64,000 nucleotides of DNA from Rhipidocladum racemiflorum (Eukaryota > Streptophyta > Magnoliopsida > Poales > Poaceae), in NCBI GenBank assembly GCA_036346355.1, contig CM070584.1, forward strand, positions 49,063,097 to 49,127,096. The letters are read 5' to 3'. Shown here one piece after another: positions 32,613 to 43,429 of the stretch. Within the stretch, counting starts at the first letter, position 1. Every line of letters starts with the position of its first letter. The notes below the pieces were generated by a model. That model searched no databases. It was given only the letters and a program-made list of their open reading frames with translations, and was not told the DNA's origin. The position numbers were made by a program, and so were the translations under genes.

Positions 32613-34019
32613 TGTAACGCCCGAGCCCAGCTCGCCGACTCGTTTCCCGGCCCACCCCGCCTTTCGGCCTGGCCCGCCCCCTCCTCCTCCTTTCTGCTCC
32701 TGCTCTCTCTCTCCTCCGGTCCTCCCTGCGCCCGACCACGCGCCGCAGCCTCCCTTCCGCTCTTCCCACGCGGATAAATGCCCCCCAACCCCCCGCCTTA
32801 TCCCTCCTCATTGTCGGACCAGAATCATGGCCATTTTTTTTCGCCACGGCCGCGATCCCCGAACGCCGTTGTGCCGCCACCGAGCCCCCCCCCGTTTCTA
32901 CCCCCGCGGCCCCCTCTACTCCCCGCACTCACCTTCCTCTCTCTCCTCGCTCTCCTCTCAGGCCACCCTCGCCGCCTTCTTCCCTGCGTTCAGCGCCGCC
33001 CTGTCACCGACATCTTCCGCCGCCTCCCGTCCTCCTCCGGTCCCATCGTCGCCACCCCTGGCTCCGCCGCTTCCCAGTGCCGCCGTGCACGCCGCCGCCC
33101 CCTCCCTCGCCCCTTCCGCCGCCGGCTGACCTTGCACCGCCGCGTCCTATCCACGCTTGCGCGTGTGCACCGAGTGTACGGTGCTCCCGGGCGGCGCCGT
33201 GGACCCGATCTATGCCAGCCCCACCTATCAGCCACTCGGGATTTTCCTATTTTAAATTAATTCACGAAAAATATTTTATGATGTCAAGATTGCATCATAA
33301 TTCAGGCTTTCTTTTGAAAAATAAATCCGAAAATTCACCGCTGATGTTAGCATGCGCAATAATCCGGATTTTTCTTTATAAAAATAATTTCAAAAATCAG
33401 AAAAATCCTATTTTCTTTTTTTTATTTGTTTTTAAACTTTCAGGAGCCCGTTTTCACCCGTTCCAACTCAGTTTGGCTCCGTTTTTCTTTATAAATTCAT
33501 CTAAAATCCTAAATTTATGTTTTATGCTAGTTTGATATTTTATTTAAATTTATTTAGATTTTTTTTGAATTAGTTGATTTTCACGTGTAGATTTCGAAGA
33601 GTCTAAGGAGTACCCGAGCGACGATTTCGAGCAGCAACTCACTGAACCTGGCAAGTCATAACTCCTTGATCACATTGATCCCAATTTTCAAGTTTATATT
33701 TTGAATTTAAATTATTGCATGCTTAATTGTTATAAATGATATTTCTATTCCAGTTTTAAATTGCTAGTTATACCCAGAATTGGTATGGTACCTTTGAAAT
33801 TTGAATTTTGATACCACTGTAACGTTAAGAAAACATGAATTGTTATATGTTAATACTTAGAAAGTTCTTAGACATGCTTATAACTGAACTCTGGATAATT
33901 ATTATTAATAAAGTACCCTGGATATGCTATAGTTTCACATATACTATGTGTATTAGTTTTTTCTTGACTAATACAGGATACACAGAAGATTTCGGAGGTA
34001 TTTTTCTGGGGTCCGATAG
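32613..34019 (+). repeat. Gypsy element 1, 5' LTR
   Basis: The start is the TGTAAC at 32613. The right border is placed just before the primer site and is uncertain by several bases because no clean CA is present. The first half is extremely GC-rich (32620-33230), the second AT-rich. It contains the acidic mini-exon at 33590-33661. Confidence 0.7.
33590..33661 (+). other. acidic mini-ORF inside the Gypsy 1 LTR
   Basis: After an acceptor-like CACGTGTAG the frame reads DFEESKEYPSDDFEQQLTEP-GKS and stops, followed by CTCCTTGATCACATTGATCC. The Gypsy element at 60692 has an acidic ORF at the same place with the same following motif (61742-61896). It is probably a relic exon of an LTR-borne reading frame. 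Confidence 0.5.
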
Positions 34020-34022
34020 AGG

Positions 34023-34034
34023 TGGTATCAGAGC
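34023..34034 (+). other. primer binding site of Gypsy element 1
   Basis: TGGTATCAGAGC is a perfect complement to the 3' end of initiator methionine tRNA. Confidence 0.92.
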
Positions 34035-34258
34035 CATGTCGATTGTAGGTTGTGGCCATAGTTTGATTTAAATTCTAAAACCTTACTATAAAAAGACATA
34101 TTTTCAAAAAACTTTTACTCCTTTCCTTTGCTCCCTGTCTCTACTTATCCCTTCTATTTGTAAAAATTTATTTCTAAGTCGTGTCTCAAAAATTGTAGAT
34201 GGCTGAGATTTCGAGTGCTGTTTCGTAAGGGATATACCTAGAGAGCTAGACAAAGATT

Positions 34259-34507
34259 TTGCGAGGCATGACACAGTTTCTCGGGTTCACTCAGAAGCCC
34301 ATCTACCATAGCTTCAGGACACTTGCATTCTTGCAAGAGCAGTGGATGGTAGAGGTTCACATCTACGCTCAGGACCGAGGCAGGACCATCTCGCACGACT
34401 ACGATGCATCGATATTGCGAGACACCTTCACCACGGACATCCAAGATGTAGCCCGTGAGGCTGTACGGACGATAAGAAGACTCTATGAGGTGGAGCTGAA
34501 AACCTAG
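34259..34507 (+). pseudogene. ORF upstream of gag in Gypsy element 1
   Basis: The frame, with ATG at 34266, encodes about 80 residues ending VREAVRTIRRLYEVELKT-like (as ...AREAVRTIRRLYEVEL). It has no gag, protease or polymerase motif. Similar accessory frames between primer site and gag occur in some grass Gypsy elements. Stops on both sides suggest it is a remnant of a longer frame. Confidence 0.45.
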
Positions 34508-35144
34508 GAGTTTCGCTACCACCCCATCAAATATCAGTGCAACACTTATAGTTCCTTCTGGTCCGCCATGACAAGCAGCTCTCCAGTTCTACATTGAGAG
34601 CTGTCATTTACGAAGGCTATGGAGATTAGCCACCAGGACACACTTAACGAGCTGTTGATGACTCAGTAGAGAGCTTCGTGAGGTGCAGGAGGAGCTAATC
34701 ATGTACAAGCCGGCAGCAAGGGCTCTTCAATTCGGGGACAGACTTTAGAGTACTCAGAACCTGTTCCCGCTCCGAAGAAGAGAAGGATTGGTGACAAGAA
34801 GACTTACATGAGCCAGTTCCGTGGACCCCAGTAAACTATCTTTTCTTTTTAGATGTTTTAGATGATGATTAGTTTGATGTGTGAGTTGTCATTTCTCCTT
34901 GTGAACAGCCAACATCTATTGAATAAGGACTAATAAAGAATTGATTTCATTCATTTATTTATATTTGAGTTTTGGTTTATTTCTTCTATTCTAGCTACAT
35001 CTCATCTTTTCTATAAACTTTAAGGATGTATTTAATAAACTCTATTTTGAAAATTTCTACTCTCATCCCGTGCTATCTTATTCTTACCCTAAATCATTAC
35101 CTAAAAATTTTAACTAATATTTTCTTCCCTATTCAAAATTATAG

Positions 35145-35668
35145 ATGGCCACTGTCAACTTTACTGCAAGCCACGAGTGGATGCTTGTTCTTCAGTACCA
35201 GCTACGATACCTGCGGATCAAACAGTGATCAACCTACTACCTCGGAGAAGAACGATATGAAGGAGAAGTCATCGGCTACTACGTCAACTTGCTCATCACC
35301 ATGTCGACGCGATTTGGAAGACTTCGCTACGCTTTTAGGGGTCATGACTCCACGGTGTTTGATGCGAAGGAGGCCACCACACGCAAAGCAGTGCACTCAA
35401 AAAGAACGAGTTCTGTTCCTTGCATCATGGAGGACGCACTGTGACAGAATATCTATACAGGTTCAATCACTTGACCAAGTATGCTCCAAAGGATGTGGCC
35501 ACTGATGAGGCGAAGCAGGAGAGCTTCATCGAGGGACTGAATGATGAGTTGGCAGTCCAACTAATATCTTATGACTACGTTGACTTCCAGCATCTAGTCA
35601 ACAAGGCCATCTGTCAGGAAAGCAAGCACCAGGAGGTGGAGAGCTGCAAGAGAAGAATGGCTTTCTAG
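35145..35668 (+). pseudogene. Gypsy gag fragment
   Basis: Broken frames carry the retrotransposon gag core: GRTVTEYLYRFNHLTKYAP, then QESFIEGLNDELAVQL and FQHLVNKAICQE. The upstream half is interrupted by a stop near 35225 and frameshifts near 35290-35440. Confidence 0.8.
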
Positions 35669-35742
35669 AGGAACAACCTCGGAAGACACCCCAAGCCTTG
35701 CACCGCGACGCCTTAGCCTCCGTAGCATGTCAGACCCCAGGT

Positions 35743-35779
35743 ATCTTCTTCTTCTTCTTCTTCTTCTTCTTCTTCTTCT
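35743..35779. repeat. (CTT)n microsatellite in gag
   Basis: About twelve CTT units in a row within the decayed gag region, on the strand shown. Confidence 0.95.
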
Positions 35780-35881
35780 AGGGTATTGGTGGCACACAAC
35801 GCCCCGCCAACCCTAACTTCAGGCCACCACCAGCCCCGATGGGCAGCCAAATCCAGCGGGCTCCATAGACTGCAACTGGAG

Positions 35882-36166
35882 TTCAATGCTACTATTGTTA
35901 TGAGATGGGGCATTTGGTAAATCAATGCCCTAAGAAGAGAGTGGTGCTAGCACCAGCTAGGCCTAACACTTCAGCTCTCCCAGCAGTAGTAGCTCTTAGG
36001 AAGCAAGTACCAGCAGCGAGAGGCCATGTTAACAATATCACGGCAGAGGAGGCCCGGGATATTGCAGATGTGGTTGTTGGTACATTTCTTGTAAATGATG
36101 TACCAACATCAATTTTATTTAACTCTAGAGCTTCACATTCTTTTGTTGCTAGTCGATTTTGTGGTT
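35882..36166 (+). pseudogene. Gypsy zinc knuckle and protease fragment
   Basis: The zinc knuckle CYYCYEMGHLVNQC (C-x2-C-x4-H-x4-C) is followed by the protease region GTFLVNDVPTSILFNSRASH. The active-site D-S/T-G is replaced by N-S-R, so the protease is dead. A stop follows near 36166. Confidence 0.8.
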
Positions 36167-36262
36167 AAGCATGGGGTAGCCACCTTTCCTCTTGACAATC
36201 CCATTATAGTCAGCTCCTCCGACTTAGAAGTAAGAGCCAATGCAATTTGACCAAAAGTCCTT

Positions 36263-37398
36263 TTGATCATAAAAGGAGTGACATCCCTAGCCAACTTAAT
36301 AATTCTGCAATCCCAAGACTTGGATGTAATCCTTAGCATGGATTGGTTAACCAAGAATAATGGTCAAATTAATTGCTCCAATCGGACTATTGAACTCACT
36401 AATGAAGATGAAATCAAGGTTGAGTTTGGGTCTATGAGCAATGGGGATAAACAAGTCAGTCTCAATAGATTCAAAGGTATCAACATAGAACAAGTACCGG
36501 TAGCACGGGAATATCAGGATGTATTTCCAAAGGAATTACCTAGTATTCCTTCGGACAGGGACATTGATTTCATAATCAACCTCACCCCTGGTATAGCTCT
36601 GATATCAAAGAGGCCGTACAGAATGCTCGCCAATGAGTTAGCTGAGTTGAAGAAGCAAATCCAAGAACTATAAGACAAGGGATATGTCAGGCCGAGTTCG
36701 TCACCTTGTGGTGCACCTGACCTTTTGTCAAGAAAAAGGACAATAGCTTAGGGATGTGTATGGATTATAGAGCTCTTAATGAAGTCACCAACAAGAATAA
36801 GTATCCCTTACACAGGATTGATGACCTATTCGACCAGTTGAAGGGAGCATGTGTCTTCTCTACGATAGACCTTCGGTCAGGTTATCATCAGCTAAAAATC
36901 CGACCTGAGGATATACCTAAGATAGCCTTCACCACTCGTTATGGACTTTACGAGTTCATGGTTATGTCATTTGTGTTGACCAATTCACCAGCCTACTTCT
37001 TGAATATGATGAATAAGGTATTTATGGAATTTCTAGATAAATTTGTGGTGGTGTTCATGGATGTTATTCTCATATACTCTTGAGATGAGACAGAGCATGA
37101 GACACATATGAAATTAGTATTGGAAAAACTCAAGGATCACTAGCTGTACACCAAGTTCAGCAAGTGTGAGTTTTGGATGAAAGAAGTAGGATTTCTTGGG
37201 CATATTGTGTCAGCAAGTGGAGTTGTAGTAGATCCAGCAAAGGTTGAAGCAGTAATGGATTGGGAGCAGCCTAAGTCTGTCACTGAGGTTAGAAGTTTCC
37301 TTGGATTGGTTAGTTATTATCGTAGATTCATAGAAAGTTTCTCTAAGCATGCACGTCCGGTGACTCAACTTCTAAAGAAAGAAAAGAAGTTCAAGTAG
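36263..37398 (+). pseudogene. Gypsy reverse transcriptase fragment
   Basis: Motifs visible are VFPKELPSIPSDRDIDF, VCMDYRALNEVT-type palm entry, FSTIDLRSGYHQLKI and IAFTTRYGLYEF, ending VVFMDVILIYS. The catalytic box normally Y/F-x-D-D reads F-M-D-V, losing one essential Asp. In-frame stops occur at 36671, 37081 and 37396. Confidence 0.9.
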
Positions 37399-37399
37399 A

Positions 37400-38097
37400 T
37401 CGAATCATGTGAGAAAAGCTTTGTAGAGCTAAAGGAAAGACTTATTTCAATACCAGTCCTAGTTCTACCAGATATTCACATGAATTTTATGATTTTCTGT
37501 GACGCCTCCCGTCAAGGTTTGGGATGTGTGCTAATGCAAGAAAGCAAAGTGATAGCATATGCATCACGTTAGCTAAAGCCTCATGAGGGAAATTATCCTA
37601 CTCATGACTTGGAGCTAGCCGCGATTGTGCATGCTCTGAAGATTTGGTGACACTACCTCATTGGTAATCGTTGTAAAATATATACCGATCATAAGAGTCT
37701 GAAGTATATATTTACCCAGACCGAGCTCAACTTGAGGCAAACAAGATGGCTAGAGATGATAAAGGATTATGATCTTCGTATCCATTATCACCCAGGGAAA
37801 GCTAATGTAGTAGCCAATGCATTGAGCAGAAAAGGTCATGTCAACACAATCAGTGCTAGGGAAGATCCACCTGAGTTGTGTCAGGAAATGAGACTGTTGA
37901 ATCTGGAGATCGTCGCTCATGGATCAGTGAACACACTTGAGGTAAAACTCACAATTCGAGATCAAATCAAAGAAAAAAAGGATGCAGATATCCAAGAGAT
38001 TAAGAAGAACATGAGAAGAAAATCTCCAGGATTTTCAGAAGATGAACACGATGTTATTTGGTTTGACAATATGTTGTGGGTGCCAGACCACAAGTAA
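37400..38097 (+). pseudogene. Gypsy RNase H and integrase N-terminal fragment
   Basis: RNase H begins near FCDASRQGLGCVLMQ and continues to YTDHKSLKYIFTQ and LNLRQTRWLEMI. It is followed by HPGKANVVANALSRK, the usual end of Gypsy RNase H. Stops replace conserved codons near 37570 and 37648. Confidence 0.85.
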
Positions 38098-38805
38098 ATA
38101 AAGGAGGTACTTCTTCAAAAAGCACATGAGTCTCCATACTCTATTCATCCCGGTGGTACAAAGATGTACCAGGATTTGAAGGAAAAGTACTGATGGGTCA
38201 GCATGAAAAGGAAAATTGCAGAGTACATTACTCGCTATGATGTCTGCCAGAGAGTCAAAGCAGAACATCAGAAACCAGCAAGCTTGTTGTAGCCATTATC
38301 GATCCTAGAATGAAAATGGGAAGTGATTGGAATGGACTTCATTATTGGACTTCCTAAAACCCAAACATGCTATGATTCTATTTGGGTAATAGTGGATCGT
38401 CTCACCAAGGTGACCCACTTCATACCAGTGAATACTAGGTACAGTGGTAATAACTAGCAAAGCTTTATATAAACAAGATTGTATGTTTACATGGGGTACC
38501 TAAGAAGATAGTTTCAGATCGAGATAGTTAGTTTAGATCGAGGTAGTTAGTTTACCTCACGCTTCTGAAAGAGTTTACATGAAGCTTTAGGGACCCAACT
38601 GAATTTTAGCATAGCATACCGGGAGATTGGCACCAGCGACACTCTTTAAAATTCGCGTTTTAATATTTGACACTCTGGCCCACAGTCATACACACAGATG
38701 GTCTCACATGTCATACACACAGCCAGAACGACACACGAATTGAGTGTCGCGTGCCTGATTTTTCCTAGCATACCGTCCTCAGACAGATGGATAGATAGAG
38801 CGGGT
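38098..38805 (+). pseudogene. Gypsy integrase fragment, split by a MITE
   Basis: The zinc site HPGGTKMYQDLK..Y..C..C is followed by the core MDFI-IGLPKT, IWVIVDRLTKVTHFI and VSDRDS. The conserved A-Y-H-P-Q-T-D-G segment is cut after AY at 38620 by a 145 bp MITE and resumes at 38775 as RPQTDG, after which homology ends. A short duplication of GATCGAG(A/G)TAGTTAGTTTA lies at 38518-38555. Confidence 0.82.
38612..38774. mobile_element. 145 bp MITE in the Gypsy integrase, 9-bp target duplication
   Basis: The MITE (38621-38765) is flanked by the perfect nine-base repeat TAGCATACC (38612-38620, 38766-38774). Its ends are imperfect inverted repeats, GGGAGATTGGCAC..CAGCGACACT against AGTGTCGCGTGCCTGATTTTTCC. 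The nine-base duplication indicates Mutator. The interruption of a known protein motif proves it is a later insertion. Confidence 0.82.
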
Positions 38806-39193
38806 AAACCAAATACGTCAAAACCCCAAAATCTCGAGAGAGAAAAATCCTAAAATCACTGTAGCAATTTCGAAAAATTTAATTCTTTTTTATCTCATCA
38901 AGATTCGAAATCTCGATTCAAATCAAAAGCCGACATTTCCGAAATTTCGGTGAGACTTTGAACGCTGGCTCGGACTAATCGTAAAGGCTGGGGCGAATTT
39001 GCTTAGGTCTAAATCGAAAAGATTAATGCGTTTTTTTCCTTTGGAGAAAATGGTAGGTACTTGTCTGGGGAAATTTACAATGAACACCTCTACTGCTCCT
39101 CAATTCCCATTCCGTCCCCGGCCTCTCCAGTCTCACCTCCTCGCCGACGAAACCCTACGCACGCCTCTAGCCCTCGCCTCCTCGGCCCTCGCG

Positions 39194-42100
39194 ATGTACT
39201 CCAATAAGGTCTCCGGGAGGAAGCGCTCCATCATGGACCGCCTCGGATCGGGCGGCTCGGGCTCCGGCTTTCGCCCGCGGCCTGACGCCGCAAAGAGGTG
39301 CGCCCTCGAGCTCGTTCGGTGCGAATCATTGCTTGTTTCGCCATTTGTGCGCTACTAGATGTTACAGGCTTGCTACTTCTGGTTTGGATTGGTTATCGAG
39401 CCGAGATGGTTAGGTTAGAGTTGCATGCTTCAGCCTTCAGGTCCTAGAAATCAGGGAGCTCGTGATGTTGGTAGCTTTAATGCTTAGCTGAGCTTGTTAT
39501 CTTCTTAGTGCGAGTTGATTTGCCTAGGTTTATCATATACGGCTTCCGATCAGTAGACAATATGCATAGTGCTTGTGGTTGTTGTTTTTTTATTAATCAG
39601 ACAGAGGAAATGTGTTATTGTTGCTGCTGCTGCAAATGCGATCATCAATGGCTCTTTGGAATTGCATTTTCTTTGAATACGTATTAGAGCCAACCGGCAA
39701 AGGGACGTTATGCAGGCAGACCAGCATTACATGGCATGGGACAATGTTGGTAGTGCTCACCTTCTTGTGCCGCCGCAGCTTTAAGCAAGTCTTGAATGAC
39801 CACAGTGTTTTCACCTCATCTCAGAATTGCAAATTGTTGATGCTATTTTTTTGGAAAAATTGATGATTTGCCTGGGACAATATGTCAGTGAGACATTATG
39901 GGGCGAATCATCAATTCCCACCTATTTAACGGGGCAAATGATCAAATCTGCCATATTTTTTTGAGAGGAAATTGTTGATGCTATTAGTTGGTTCATACCT
40001 TCCCAGTTTTCGGTTTATGCAGAAGGGGGAGCAGTCTTATTGTTTATATCTTCTATGTTGGGCTTTTACAGGTTTCGCCAGGCTGATGGGACCTGGAGAC
40101 GTGAGCTTTATAAGGATTCTGGAGGAATTCAAAGTTCGTGTAATGAACATTTCTCGAATAGTTTTGAGCATACCCTTTCTTTCTGCTCCCACTATGACGA
40201 TTTACTGTTAGCTTGTTGCTTCTGTTGTGCATGGTTAAGCTGGACTTGCTTCCAGAAATGTTCAAACAAAGCAAAACTCACATTTGCAGCAGAGCACTGG
40301 GTTTGTGAAGAAATCATCAGTTCCAGATCTGCGTGAAAAGTTATCTGGAGTCCAGCGCCCTCAACTGAATAGTACTGTTCGGATCCCAAAGCCTGTACCA
40401 GAGATTGCTAAGACTGCTAAACATGTTCAAAAGAGGGAGTCCCCTGCTACTTCTGCCCTTCCTGTCACCAAGAAAGTCGATGCACCAGCTGCACCAAAGC
40501 CATCCCAGTCCCAGGAAAAGGTAGGGGAGTTCTATGTCATCTTGTCTTCGTACAAGCTCTTATCGTGATCAACTATTACACTTACATTTTTTTTTCGAGC
40601 AACCTGAACCAATTTCCATTACAAGGGAATCCACAGAGTACAAATTACACCTAAGACGAAATAAGCTGCAGTTTCATTGTTTGTTCTACTAACAAGAGAA
40701 TAGTGTATTGTCATGTTGCGTTAACCTTTTGATTTATTTTCATTTGTAATGCTGTGAATACAATGTACTTTCTGGTATTCTTGAACATCTTATATTTGTG
40801 TAACCTTTATTTTGAATTCTTGAATTTTAAGTGTAATCTTATGTAAGGTTAATCTGCTACCTCTTGGGCATGTTCGATTTCCAAAGTTTCATCTGCGTTG
40901 TTTCATACCAACATACGATTATCTTTGTCTAGATGCTTATCTGATTACTTTTGGGTTCCATCATTAACATTATCAATTGAATGCTGTAATAATTTACTCC
41001 TTTGAAATCTGCAGGCTGATGCCTCACTTGACAGTTTACTGGAGTCTCTTGATCTACAGAAGTATTCTGTAAATTTCCAGGCTGAAGAGGTACATTTGAT
41101 TTATGTGCTAATATTCAAACTGTGGATCTTCTATACATTTAGGCCCCGTTTGGCAACTTGGAACCGGGCCGTTTCTGCTTGAATCTGGGAGAAATCCAGC
41201 CAAACGGGTTAAAGCTCGGAACGATTCTTCTCGGAACGTTTCTTCTTTTTTCACGCTGGGGCCAAATCGCCCTTGACCCCGTTCCACCCTGATTCACAGA
41301 ATCCAAACAACTAGCCAAACGGTTTCCAGACAGTGATTCTGATTCTACCTGAAAAGTTTCTACCAAGAATCTAGAACCGTTTCCGTTTCTACTAAAATCT
41401 GAAACCGTACCAAACGGGGCCTTAGTTGATGTATACTCATTTTTCAGGTTGATATGAAGGCTTTGGTCCACATGGACGAGGAAGATATGAAGATTTTAGG
41501 CATTCCAATGGTACTGCAAGAACTTGAACTGAAACATTCGTATGGTTCTCAGAATCTGGTCTATTGTTATATCATATGGTTCTCAGAAGCTGGTTTGTTG
41601 TGTATCTTTTTTCCAAATGGTTTTAGATGCTTCTCTTTTGCTGAAATAAAAGATCTTTCCGACTAAAGCAATTTAAATATATAAATTGCTAGAACATGTT
41701 TGTGTTGTAACTTCCCTGCATGTTGATTGACATGAAACTATTTACAATATATGTATATGTTCTTCGTATGTCTTTGTCTGATTTGCATCTTGTTGAATAT
41801 GTATCCGGTCAACTCAGTTATTGATACATATTTCTCGTCCTGGGTTATCTATTGGAAATAAACATTGGTTGGGTAAAATGAATTAAGCTGGTTAAGTAGT
41901 AGGTACCCTAAGCTGTACTCTCCCTGCACGGTTAGCTTAAGTATCAGATTTGCGCTAAAGATTTAGCATACTACAGAAGATATTTTGTAAATGATATGAA
42001 GGCATAACTAAGTGCTCCACAGTCCATGCTGTCCATCTATTCATTTTGTTTGCAGTCTACTTGTAAAGTTTTTGCATAATGTTTATCCTCCGCCTTTACC

Positions 42101-42260
42101 AGTTGTGCTTTGATTGGGTTGTGCATATATTTATAGGCCTAGATTTTGTGTTCATATCAATTTGGTAATTTGATCGTGTTTGCAGGGCCCTCGGAAAAAG
42201 ATACTATCAGCACTGGCTTCCAAAAATACGAAGTCCTCGAGATCATTACCTACCAGTTGA
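39194..42260 (+). CDS. SAM (sterile alpha motif) domain protein, six exons
   Basis: The gene encodes a protein of about 202 residues with a C-terminal SAM domain, a helical module for protein-protein or RNA contacts. The cellular role is not known to me. Exons by splice sites are 39194-39297, 40072-40137, about 40295-40520, 41015-41089, 41448-41510 and 42186-42260 (stop TGA). The N-terminus MYSNKVSGRKRSIMDRLG is followed by a basic/proline linker (KPVPEIAKTAK). The SAM domain spans about residues 133-194, with SLDSLLESLDLQKYSVNF, DMKALVHMDEEDMKILGI and GPRKKILSAL. Phases agree when exon 3 starts at 40295; acceptors at 40290 and 40293 are alternatives, and the exon 2 donor is the least certain border. 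The start was chosen because plant homologues begin MYS; an in-frame ATG lies upstream at 39080. Confidence 0.85.
41142..41421. mobile_element. Tourist-type MITE in SAM gene intron 4
   Basis: The ends GGCCCCGTTTGGCA and TACCAAACGGGGCC are inverted and flanked by TTA on both sides (41139-41141, 41422-41424). The element is 280 bp, non-coding, and lies entirely in the intron, ending 26 bp before the exon 5 acceptor. Confidence 0.88.
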
Positions 42261-42671
42261 TGCATCTTTAGGCGTAGTAGCTAAATGACTTGCTGATTTG
42301 GATGTGTCCAATGCCATCATCAGCTTGCGGAGTAACTCCATTGGCGGGCAAAATTCCTATCGGTTGAAATGATATATAAAGCGAACTCCATGATGTTGGT
42401 GGTGTTCTAAGGCAACTAACAGCTTTTGGAAATTGTGTGCTGTATAGCTTCTTTTGTTTCATCGTAAGTCTGCTAATGTTGTGGAGGTGGAACTGTGAAA
42501 GTCGACTTGTTTGAAGCAAATTGGTTGATGCTTTTGTCTGCATTTTGGATGAGTTCTTCCAAATTAATCATTACGATTGCGTGCTAGAAGAAAAAAAATT
42601 CAATACGAGTGAATGTTGTGGTGACGTTGATCCATTTGTCGTGGCTGTGAGCCTGTGACCAGGGTGACAAA
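42261..42671 (+). other. 3' flank of the SAM gene
   Basis: Likely 3' UTR directly after the stop. No other feature was seen before the next MITE. Confidence 0.5.
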
Positions 42672-43097
42672 GGGCATGTTTGGGGAGGCTGCGGCTGGGT
42701 TGAAAAGCTGCTTTTGGCTTATCGGGCTGTAAAGCCGCTGTAGCTGACGGCTGTGGCTTTTCTTGATATGTCATTTGACAAACTAGCTGCTGCAGCTGTA
42801 GCTTTTGGGGGGCAACCGAGTGGGCCCGAGTGAGAAGAGAGTTGGAGAGGTGGTGCCCGAGCCAGAGGGAGTCGAGGAAGCGACTGGGAAGGGATACGAC
42901 GGGATGAGGGGGGACACAGAGCGAGCGGGGAGACGGTCGAGCGAAGCCACAGCTGAAAAGCACCTCCCTACCAGCTGTAACTTTTAGGGGTGCTTCAGCT
43001 GTGGCTTAGCTGTGCAGCCACTTTGCAGCTGGGTTGTTTGGAGGGCTTTAGGCTCAAAGCTGAAGCACAGCTGAAGCGCAGCCCCCCAAACAGGGCC
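42672..43097. mobile_element. 426 bp MITE with GGGCxTGTTTGGGG ends
   Basis: The left end GGGCATGTTTGGGG is answered by CCCCAAACAGGGCC at the right. The body is made of AGCTGxAGC words that pair across the centre (GCAGCTGTAGCTTTTGGGG near 42790, CAGCTGTAACTTTTAGGGG near 42974). Both flanks read AAA, possibly a three-base duplication. Confidence 0.75.
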
Positions 43098-43429
43098 AAA
43101 ATCGATGAAAACCGCTTATTCAAAAAAGATAACACATTATCAATTTGAAAACGTTTTTATTTTATTTTCATTATCAATTTGAAAACCTTTTTATTTTATT
43201 TTCAAAAAAGAAAACTAATTGTGACAAATCCATACATAATGTGAGTGACAGCCGAAGTATATGGTCTACATGGTAGAGAATGATAATGCTAAAAACCTAT
43301 GTAGTCGATAATGAATAGTATCTCTGTTCTGATAGCCTAAACCTTTTGGAGAAATGTTGCTGAACTGCATCGCATATCCTGCGACCATTTTCTTGTCATG
43401 CGGAACTTATTTTTTTCGTTTGTGTAAAG

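Larger units (their letters stand above)
32613..38805 (+). mobile_element. Gypsy LTR retrotransposon, 3'-truncated and decayed
   Basis: A 5' LTR of about 1.4 kb starting TGTAACGCCCGAG is followed by a perfect initiator-Met primer site (34023-34034) and then gag, protease, reverse transcriptase, RNase H and integrase fragments in that order. Reverse transcriptase before integrase defines Ty3/Gypsy. The integrase breaks off near 38805 and no 3' LTR follows, so the right part has been deleted. Stops and frameshifts interrupt every domain, and key residues are changed. The LTR type and primer suggest a chromovirus such as Tekay, but the chromodomain end is missing. Confidence 0.88.

Noticed and set aside
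32778..33260. proline/arginine-rich 160-codon frame
   Set aside because: It is in the GC-rich half of the Gypsy 1 LTR and has shadows in other frames.
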